Source: Trissonchulus latispiculum (lineage: Eukaryota > Nematoda > Enoplea > Enoplida > Ironidae). Taken from it: a stretch of 64,000 nt of DNA. Under the pieces are notes generated by a model. The model did no database searches. It saw nothing but the letters and a program-made list of their open reading frames with translations, and had not been told where the DNA came from. How positions within the stretch are numbered: the first letter of the stretch is position 1; the number at the start of each line of letters is the position of its first letter. The stretch spans positions 1-64,000 of the forward strand of contig JASAND010028045.1 in NCBI GenBank assembly GCA_030248195.1, written 5' to 3'. Positions 56,401-64,000 of the stretch are shown in pieces. A program made the translations under genes and the position numbers.

Positions 56401-57342
56401 CTATGAGGCAGTATTTTTCGTATAGGGGTGCACTGTCGATGCAGTCTTTATCTTGCAAGGAACTGCAATTTTCAAACAATTAAGGACTTCTTTCCTAAAA
56501 TTTGTATTAATGAGAAACTGGAATAGTTGAGTGGCCCACGGGTCGAAAAGGGACAACCCAATGGTTAGGTGCACCAACACAATAGGCATTTGCTTTCTGA
56601 ATTTTCCATATATGAAAACCTGCAGAAAAGCAACTGTACTCAGTAGACAACTAAGCATTGCCACGAGTAAAAACTTCATCTCCTTCTTATGATGGGCTTC
56701 TGACGTGATTCCCTTCCACTTTTTATACAGAACATAGCAATAAATTAAAACGTAAATTAGAAAGGCCGGTGTCAGTACAGAACCACACAGTGTCATTTCC
56801 AATGTATATAGAGCGTCATTTGTGAAATATAGATCTGAGTCATTTCGATAGTCCATAATGAACGTTCCGTATCCCAGCAGTTGCGGTGACGCGCTGGCAA
56901 CACCCGCACAATACGCTAAGCTACCGGCAATAATGGTAGCTTTGGGAAACCAAGACTTGTTTTTGTTCTTATGATAAAATACAGGACAAAAAATCACTAA
57001 AGCCCTGTACAGTGCTATGGCAAGCTGTAAATATCGTCCTGGATAGAAGCCTAACCCGCAGTTCATGAATCCAGCCCACTTTAGGGAAATCTGACTAAAC
57101 TGATTTCCGTGAATGTACTGATCTGCCATGGCTATCAGATTGGATGCTGCTAGCGTAACGTCTGCTAGTGCATATTGTGCCCACAGGATATAAACCGGGT
57201 CCTTTAATGTAGTGGATCTTCTGTGGACAAAAATTGCAATGGCAAACAAGTGAACAGCTACCACCCAAAAAGACGTCCCCAGGGCATAGTCTTTCCATGT
57301 GATCATTGCGCCTCTACTATCACAACAATAAATTAAACGCAT
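56401..57342 (-). CDS. Seven-transmembrane GPCR, chemoreceptor-like
   Basis: Open minus-strand frame of 313 residues, or 301 from the Met at residue 13 (MITWKDYALG), where similarity to the second copy begins; a TAGTAG/AGG acceptor-like site lies just before, so an upstream exon is possible. Predicted helices: about 19-39, 49-72, 88-117, 133-155, 178-206, 221-246 and 253-281. LADVTLA (59-65) carries the TM2 aspartate of rhodopsin-like receptors; LYRALVIF (111-118) takes the DRY place; FDPWATQLF (266-274) is a variant of NPxxY. Cys95 at the top of TM3 could pair with an ECL2 residue. Length about 310 suits nematode-like or lophotrochozoan chemoreceptors. Ligand unknown. A frameshifted copy lies 5 kb away (62080-63058). 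It does not resemble the receptor at 31299 beyond the general fold. Confidence 0.82.
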   Translation of the reverse strand: MRLIYCCDSRGAMITWKDYALGTSFWVVAVHLFAIAIFVHRRSTTLKDPVYILWAQYALADVTLAASNLIAMADQYIHGNQFSQISLKWAGFMNCGLGFYPGRYLQLAIALYRALVIFCPVFYHKNKNKSWFPKATIIAGSLAYCAGVASASPQLLGYGTFIMDYRNDSDLYFTNDALYTLEMTLCGSVLTPAFLIYVLIYCYVLYKKWKGITSEAHHKKEMKFLLVAMLSCLLSTVAFLQVFIYGKFRKQMPIVLVHLTIGLSLFDPWATQLFQFLINTNFRKEVLNCLKIAVPCKIKTASTVHPYTKNTAS

Positions 57343-57494
57343 AAACCACTCTCATAACAAAATCATTTTTTTCTGTCTTACCTGTAATCAATGACTAAGT
57401 AATAAGAACGACACAACAAGGGTAATTCTACATTTATTTGTTAAATATCAGCAACTTCGAAAGGTTGAAAACGGTGCAACAAACACTTCTCAAC

Positions 57495-57780
57495 GTCCGG
57501 GGGTGTGGCTCAGTGGTAGAGCATTCTACTCCAGATCCAAAGCTCGGTGGTTCGATCTCCGCCCTGGACACTTTCTTCACTTCCTTCAAACCTGATTTCA
57601 ACCTTTCACATATGAAGAAAGGTAAGCCACTAGCGGGCTTCTCTCGTTGGCATTGCGTAGCGATGCTTCGACCAGAAGACGCAAATGTTGGCCTATTTGA
57701 GGGGTCTACAGGCACACCATCGCTCTGCTTGGCAGGGCGTAGCCTAAAGTGGTCTCGTTTGGGGGGTCTCTAAAAGTGGT
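57495..57780 (+). repeat. tRNA-derived SINE, family B, copy 1
   Basis: GTCCGGGGGTGTGGCTCAGT, GGTAGAGCA, anticodon loop CTCCAGA (CCA, Trp-like) and GGTTCGATCTCCGCCCTGGAC give tRNA order, but the T-loop has an extra base and the anticodon stem pairs at 3 of 5. The tail CTTCACTTCCTTCAAACCTG after the tRNA part recurs after the second copy near 63540, showing a dispersed element and not a gene. The right boundary is approximate. Confidence 0.75.
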
Positions 57781-60700
57781 CCCCATTTGGGGGGGTAGTC
57801 AAAAACTGTTTGGCTGCTTCTGACTGGCTGTTTGCGACCAAACAAGGACCCGTTTTGGCGATTCCCCCAACGGAGATCCTTTCTGAAATAAGCGCAACCT
57901 GTCGGAATCCTTACTGCACCCCCCGCCCCCCAGGAAGATTCTGCGATCTAATTGGCCGTTGGCAAACCCCGCCCAAACGGGGACGCTTTTTCTTTAGTAG
58001 CTTAATCTTCTTCTTATATATAGTAAATGTTAATGGAGAAGTCAGGGAGTTAAACCATAGCACAACCCACACTACTAGAGCTGACGCAATGTAACACAAA
58101 TCCTGACTGCTAAGGAAATTTCTGTCCAGGCGGCTTTCTTTTAATTTCATGAGCCTCGCCAGGGCAGGGAGTTTGGAGATAAGAACTTAGAGGACACCGG
58201 TCAGACTAGTGCCTAAAAGAAAAGATAGAGTTTGACCGAAAATTCACTCAGAAACTGCCCCGGGCCAACCGCAGAGTACCCACCTAAACTTAGAAAATTA
58301 CTCAAGCTAGTTAAAAGTTAAATAGAACAACTATATTTAAACAACTGACTATTTAGTGGTGGGCAATTATACAAACACAAGGTAAATAAAGATTAAAAAG
58401 GAACAAATAAATTTACTGGCAAGAACTAACTGGAGGAAGGGAGTAAAACCAGAAAGAGGAAGAAGTAGGAAGAATTAATGGACCGAAAAATACATTATAA
58501 ACATCAGACACTTTAATAAACGGATAATTAAGGATTTCAAGTGTTTTGAAGGACAAATACACGAATCACTTTATGAAAGGAAATTGGAGGAGAGGTAGTT
58601 GTGTCTTCTGCCACTGCCTATACTACACAGTGATATAGGTTGGGGTAATGTAGGGGGAGCGAGCTTTAGGTTTCACAATTTACTCTGGTCCTGTACGTAT
58701 TGGCGATGCTTGCCGACCAGGAACTACCTCCAGGCCACGTTGCGTATCGTGCCTGTCGCGCACAAAACCCCGCAAAGAGTCTTGTTGGGTGCCAACTTGA
58801 TTTCTTTTCACCTGTGCGTAGCTTTCAGGCATTCCACGAAAATCCGGAAACACTGTATAAGCGACAAGAAAATGGAAGAACAAAGAAACGAGTCAGACTT
58901 TAGTAAAAAGGTGCAAAATAAATGCATGAAATTTCAGTTACAGTGACATGGTATGTTGCGCGTATCTACACGAACTAAAGAGTGTATGCAAATAGGTATA
59001 GCCTATGCACTTAAGTATGCATACGCCTACGTATACAAATATTCAAAGTGCATGGCGACGAATACAAAGGCGCCACATGGCCGTGATCCCACACTGCATA
59101 AGAACTGTCAAAATCTAGATGAAATCAAATCAAAATAAAAAAGAAAATCTTTTAGTCCTTGCAAAAATTTTCTTGATTGGGATTGTATTCATTACTGATG
59201 ATAGGCAGACGAAATTGTTGGCCGGTGTTACCTTCACCCATTCGTGACAAATTCTTGTCGGTGATAAATTTCAAGGAAAATTTAAATGCAGCTCAGGCAA
59301 CGTGAACTGCGATGAATGGCTCTGTGTCTATACTATGCATGGGAACGTGTAGCACAATTTGGACCCCGGTACTACCTGAATCCCCATGTCTGTTAATTGC
59401 GACACTAGGTGGTTGGTTACTCTGGCAGTATCGGGTACCCCAGAAATTTTGAACCTAATTTTTGGAGGTGGTCATTTTAAAATTTAACTGTTTTAAGGGC
59501 CTCTATTTAAACTGAGCTTAGCCTGGATACATTTTAGTTTGTAATTGCAGAATGAAATAAAATTGTACACCACCAAGCACCCAAAAATCGGGCATCTGGC
59601 GGGACTACAACCCGCGCTCTCCTGCTTAACGCGCAGACGCTCTAGCCAACTCACATGTACTTCAGTAGAAAGTGCTTTCAACCGGAATTCGAATCCAATG
59701 GGTACAACTTTCAATGCACAAGTGCATTGCACACTGCAAGTGGAGCAATACAACTCTCTAGGATCCCGCAATGTACATGAACCTAATTACAAAATGCATA
59801 AAAGCTGCACACCACCTGCACCCGAAAATATCGGGGCGGAACCACCAAGCACCCGGAAAAAGATATTTTAAAATCGATTTAAAAGGTGTTTTAAAGACAT
59901 AAATGGGATCATAGTGACTTTCAATTAGTTGCGAGGGTATCCGAAGCTGATGCCGAATGCCGACTTTGGTTTTTATTCAATAATTCCGCATAGTTAAACA
60001 GTTTCTGGAATTTGGTACCGCAGTGGTGTTGCCCGCTCCTTTAACTTTAAATGTAAACAAATACTAGAAATAGTTTCATAGCAAAATATGGCTAACTTCA
60101 ACTGCTTATAGCTTGAAGCTTGGATCTATCTGTGGAGCTTGGACAAACACAAAAGGCAGCAAACAAGCCATCATTGGATAGCAAATGCGAAACTGTTTTT
60201 CGGTATCTTATTGCTGGTTAATGACAAAGCTTAGCTAAATTATAAATTATCTGTGCATTTTCTAAACTTTCGAGCAACACAGTGCAGCAAATTGAATTAT
60301 TGGACAGAGAATGCTTAATCAGTTTAAAATCTTGTTTTAAACAAAAGCTGGTGATCTGCACCTACTGAAGCAAAGACATTTTAAGGTTTGCCATTGGTAA
60401 GGTGTGCATATCTTTGAGAAAATTTATCCGAGTTGTTCGGAGAGGGAAGTTACTAAGTTTTACGTAGTCCTGGAGCATAAATTTAATTTGTTAATGAAAC
60501 CTAATAAAAAAGTCTTGGATTAAAAACTGAATTTTTGTGAACGGACAATACACTTTACTTACAAAACATGTAAAAGTTTTAAGCTCTCTCAAATGCCAGA
60601 AAAATAGAATTAGATTTTATTTTAGGAAATGTAAATTGACTTCTTTGTTACAACTAGTTACATTTATTGTTTAGGTAAAACCTTATAATTTTATTTTGCC

Positions 60701-60810
60701 TGAAAACATTTGCTTCTTTCCTATTTTACTTTTGGAATAAATTTACCAAACTTATCTGAAGAGAATAACCAGTACGTTACAATTTTTATTAAGCGCTTAC
60801 TGGACATTGA
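57781..60810. other. No gene seen; SINE fragments
   Basis: 57781-57980 contains GGTCCCCATTTGGGGGG and related palindromic words. The remainder is AT-rich. Short overlapping frames at 58599-58946 lie on both strands and lack family resemblance. Confidence 0.45.
59561..59660 (-). repeat. tRNA-derived SINE, family C
   Basis: Minus strand: GAGTTGGCTAGAGCGTCTGC, loop GCGTTAA with a paired stem, and GCGGGTTGTAGTCCCGCC (box B). ACCACCAAGCACCC follows, and the same words reappear at about 59820-59860 and at 52257. Confidence 0.6.
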
Positions 60811-61092
60811 TTAAATAAATATACGCAATTTACTTGAAATAATTTCATTTAATGTTGTTACGATCTCACTGTGTCCGAATAAAGTCTTAGTAACCATCCC
60901 CCTCGGTGCAACTTGGATATCAAACTCATCTGCTTTGACATGGGCACACCTTACAAATTTAGGCAAACCTTCAAATGCATCTATTTTGGTATGCGCTCGG
61001 CTTGCTAAAAGAGTGCGCATAAAAACTGAAACGCTTGTATGTCGACGTTTGACCAATTGCGTGTAGAGACAGTCTGGGAGCGTCTTTGGAAT
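60811..61092 (-). CDS. Orphan open frame, 93 codons, unrecognised
   Basis: An uninterrupted minus-strand frame runs from just after a TGA at 61095 to a stop at 60811, with an internal Met at 61056. It includes SRAHTKIDAFEGLPKFVRCA and GMVTKTLFGHSEIV, with balanced composition, unlike the AT-biased frames around it. No membrane segment, signal peptide or family motif is visible. It might be a terminal exon of an unseen gene or chance. I assign no function. Confidence 0.25.
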   Translation of the reverse strand: MPKTLPDCLYTQLVKRRHTSVSVFMRTLLASRAHTKIDAFEGLPKFVRCAHVKADEFDIQVAPRGMVTKTLFGHSEIVTTLNEIISSKLRIFI

Positions 61093-61095
61093 TCA

Positions 61096-62079
61096 AAATT
61101 CAGTTTATAAATAAAGTGGACAAAAGCCGAAACCTAATATGCAATGAGCATTAATGAAGGAAATTTATTATCGTTGGGGTTTACCATGAGTTTGCCATTA
61201 AATGAGTAATTAAATTAAAATTACCATCACTTAGTTTCGAACATTGATTTCTCAAAACTGCCCATTAGCTTCACGTAAATTTTATAAATGTAAATGAAAA
61301 TTCTAACTATTGCGGAGGGTAATTTTTGGTTTGAGCCAAAACATCTCCAGTTGCGAGAAAACTAAAGAAAAAGTTGCGAAACTTGTGTCACCGTACATTT
61401 TCCGGATTTCCTGGAGTATTAATACTTGATAACAAGATAACAACGCTGAGCTGTGACAAAGGGCACTAATTTTAAACTAGCAATTTTGTTTGTATCCTGT
61501 GAATTTTAAGATTTAAATTAAGTCATCGACGTCCGCATAATATTAATGCTCCAACAGCAATATAATGAACAAAAATCGTTGGAGCAAGCTAAATATAATA
61601 TTTTAAAAAGAAAACTAAAAATAGAAAATTATAAAATGTTTGGAAAATACCAAGACCAATCCTGCTTCCTCATATTACTATATATTATTTCTTTTTCAGT
61701 TGTACTTATCTTTAGTAAAATTTTATAGTTCTTGCAATATTTTAGGTGGATAAAAATTCTCTCAGCCAAAAATTTTCACTCTGCTTGATCCTGTTTCTTC
61801 CGGTTTTAACTGGATATCGGGTACCCAAAGAAGGACCCGGGTTCCCGAAATTTTTCGGATACCCAACTACCAGTCCTCATGCTTACTGTACCGATTGAAA
61901 CGCGCAAGTCCTAGCTTTAATAACATACGTATTCAGTTAAAACTTATGTATGTAGCAAAGCAAAAAACCCAAATCATTGGTAGTCTTTTCTGATCAATCA
62001 TAAAAATACAAATAGAAGTTGGCCGAAGCACACCACCGACAAGACAGACTGCAACGCAACAACAAACGTAACTGTAATG
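61096..62079. other. No gene recognised
   Basis: 61230-61400 resembles the interior of the TTAA family 1 element (ATTTCTCAAAACTG, GAGCCAAAACATCTCC-like) without its ends. A 60-codon plus frame at 61546-61728 ends in a hydrophobic stretch but is very AT-rich and probably chance. Confidence 0.45.
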
Positions 62080-63058
62080 CTAGGTGGCTGTATTGTTCGT
62101 AAAGGGTTGTACTGGAGAACTATGCATTATCTTGCAAGTAACTGCAACTTTCGAACAATAAATGACTTCTTTCCTGAAATTTGTGTTAATGAGAAATAGG
62201 TATAGCTGAGTGGCCCATGGATCAAAACGAGACAACCCAATGGTTAGGTGCACTAAGACAATAGGCATCTGTTTTTTTAAATTTTCCATATATGAAAACC
62301 CGCAGAAAAGCAATACCCAGTAGATAACTGGGCATTGCTACCAGCAAAAAATTCATCTCCTTCGTGTGGTGGGCTTCTGACGTGATTCCGCTCCATTTTT
62401 TATACAGAACATAACAACAAATCAAAACATAAATTAGGAAGGCCGGTGTCAGTACTGAACCACACAGTGTCATTTCCAATGTATATAGAGCGTCATTTGT
62501 GAAATATAGATCTGAGTCATTTCGATAGTCCATAATGAACGTTCCGTATCCCAGCAGTTGCGGTGACGCGCTGGCAACACCCGCACAATACGCTAAGCTA
62601 CCGGCAATAATGGTAGCTTTGGGAAACCAAGACTTGTTTTTGTTCTTATGATAAAATACAGGACAAAAAATCACTAAAGCCCTGTACAGTGCTATGGCAA
62701 GCTGTAAATATCGTCCTGGATAGAAGCCTAACCCGCAGTTCATGAATCCAGCCCACTTTAGGGAAATCTGACTAAACTGATTTCCGTGGATGTACTGATC
62801 TGCCATGGCTATCAAATTAGATGCTGCTAGCGTAACGTCTGCCAGTGCATATTGTGTCCACAGGATATAAACCGGGTCGTTTAACGTAGTGGATCTTCTG
62901 TGGACAAAAATTGCAATGGCAAACAAGTGAACAGCTACCACCCAAAACGAGATTCCCAGGGCATAGTCCTTCCATGTGATCATTGCGCTTCGACAAAAAC
63001 TACTTCTATAACAAGAGTACATAATACGAAGACTCAACAGTAGTGAACAGTAGTGCAT
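62080..63058 (-). pseudogene. GPCR, frameshifted copy of 56401-57342
   Basis: From MITWKDYALG to the sixth helix the protein is nearly identical to the copy at 56401-57342, and at DNA level the central 450 bp differ at only a few positions. One codon is deleted in TM6 (near 62315). A run of seven T on the plus strand (62272-62278) holds one extra base, which shifts the frame just before TM7; the TM7 sequence (IGLSRFDPWATQLYLFL) and tail continue in the next frame to 62080. So the coding capacity is intact but split. A homopolymer error in the sequence is a real alternative. Upstream similarity ends at the CGCAATG start, and a MITE end follows at 63012. Confidence 0.85.
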
Positions 63059-63060
63059 AC
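63012..63060. mobile_element. MITE left end upstream of the second GPCR copy
   Basis: CAAGAGTACATAATACGAAG matches the family terminus. The rest of the element is not recognisable and no right end is found. It lies about 25 bp upstream of the start codon context of the frameshifted GPCR. Confidence 0.65.
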
Positions 63061-63464
63061 CCTATGTATAACTTGCTAGAACTACTTTACACACATTACT
63101 GGCTCCTTGTTTACTTCAAATCGGCACGTTTCCTGACCGCCCTGCGACGATGAAATCGTTTGAGATGCCTGGGTATTATGTGACTGCAGGTTTTTGAGAC
63201 AATTGCTTTGGACCTCGTGGTGCTAAGGGTTATAGTTGTACGGTTATATGGTTCTTTGATTTGATATAAAGGCTCACGGCTTTGAAGAAGTATGTGATAT
63301 GGCCTCAGGTTAGGAGGCAGTCGAGGAGCCGCTCTTAGACCACATTGGTGCTTTGATTTGAGGACCCAAATGCAATTCCTGGAAATTCAAGACCGAATTC
63401 AATTAGCATGGGGAAATTGTTAAATATCAGTGTTTCACGTGAACCTAAAAAGGTTGATATCAGC

Positions 63465-63600
63465 GCAGTAAACTAGTCTCAGCTGTATATGTTCTACTTC
63501 CAAACCGAAGCTAGGCTTTCGATCCCGCCCTGGACACTTTTCTTCGCATCTTTCAATCTTGATTTCAACCGTTCACATTTGTTTAAACTTTGATCTTTGT
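63465..63600 (+). repeat. tRNA-derived SINE, family B, copy 2 (partial)
   Basis: TTCGATCCCGCCCTGGACAC followed by TTTTCTTCGCATCTTTCAAT and TTGATTTCAACCGTTCACAT parallels 57551-57610. The head is truncated. Confidence 0.7.
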
Positions 63601-64000
63601 TGTGCAGGACATTCTTTGCATTATCTGCTAAGTTTTGCTTTGGATAAATGTAATATTTAACCTTTTGACTATCTCTGTAAAAGTAACTTATGTTATATTT
63701 AGCCAATTGAAACTTTGTTGTAAAGCAGAAATGGCCAAGTGCCATTTATTGTCATCGTTATATGCCCTGTTTTATGCTTGAATAAAACGCAGGTAAGTTG
63801 TTTATTGAAGTACTATGTCCGCCATAACCGTCTCATGTTTGATAGGGATAGAAAGTTAGGTTAGGGATCCATTTTTGAGCGAGTTGCATCTTCGCTAGAA
63901 GAACTTACGTAGAATCGCCATTCAATTTCCGGTTTAATTTCGGACAGAAAACGCGGGGATTGATAAGCATAAAATAAATACTTAAATACCAATGCGTTTT
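63601..64000. other. No gene seen
   Basis: AT-rich window end without recognisable coding or repeat content. Confidence 0.4.

Noticed and set aside
57495..57569. tRNA-Trp gene
   Set aside because: Extra base in the T-loop, weak anticodon stem, abnormal spacing, and a copy of its downstream tail near 63540 show a SINE.

Overview
The window is eukaryotic nuclear DNA from an invertebrate animal. The evidence is a nine-exon bestrophin chloride-channel gene with GT..AG introns, seven-transmembrane receptor genes of the fast-duplicating chemoreceptor-like type, single exons matching animal CCT6 and NDUFA8, animal-type non-LTR and reverse-transcriptase remnants, tRNA-derived SINEs and many short inverted-repeat DNA transposons. 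I cannot name the phylum. No operon, CRISPR array, rRNA or intact tRNA gene was seen.

Layout. From 1 to 23 kb the DNA is almost entirely repeats: a TTAA-flanked element (480-1497), 147-bp, 153-bp and 163-bp tandem arrays (2.2-3.2 and 6.6-8.2 kb), nested elements with CATAGGTGTAA-type ends and 8-bp target duplications (4.8-6.1, 13.1-13.5, 16.9-17.5, 21.1-22.4 kb), two opposed copies of a 1.25-kb element flanked by TATA (8.5-9.8 and 14.8-16.0 kb), a CCGG-rich hAT-like element (10.9-12.4 kb), a tailed retroelement with 14-bp target duplications (18.6-19.8 kb), a large palindrome (20.26-20.9 kb) and a 767-bp element with long inverted ends and a 9-bp duplication (21.2-22.0 kb). The only conserved coding pieces here are isolated first exons of CCT6 (4.23-4.37 kb) and NDUFA8 (12.76-12.89 kb), both on the minus strand, and a LINE remnant (14.2-14.5 kb).

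From 23 to 46 kb there is AT-rich DNA with a palindromic MITE family (ends CAAGAGTACATAATA, 7-bp target duplications), an unrecognised decayed coding-like family (24.5-25.6, 34.5-35.3, 36.6 kb), a GPCR gene (31.3-32.3 kb) with a broken paralogue (41.9-42.9 kb), and a 2.3-kb TTAA-flanked element containing a reverse-transcriptase fragment (39.1-41.4 kb).

From 46.8 to 53.3 kb lies the bestrophin gene on the plus strand, with MITE, SINE and TTAA-element insertions in its introns. From 53 to 64 kb are two closely related GPCR copies on the minus strand (56.4-57.3 kb intact, 62.1-63.1 kb frameshifted), SINEs and otherwise empty DNA.

I found no evidence for a joint pathway. The coherent story is transposable-element ecology: several families can be delimited here by their ends, target duplications and, in some cases, empty sites preserved in a paralogous sequence.
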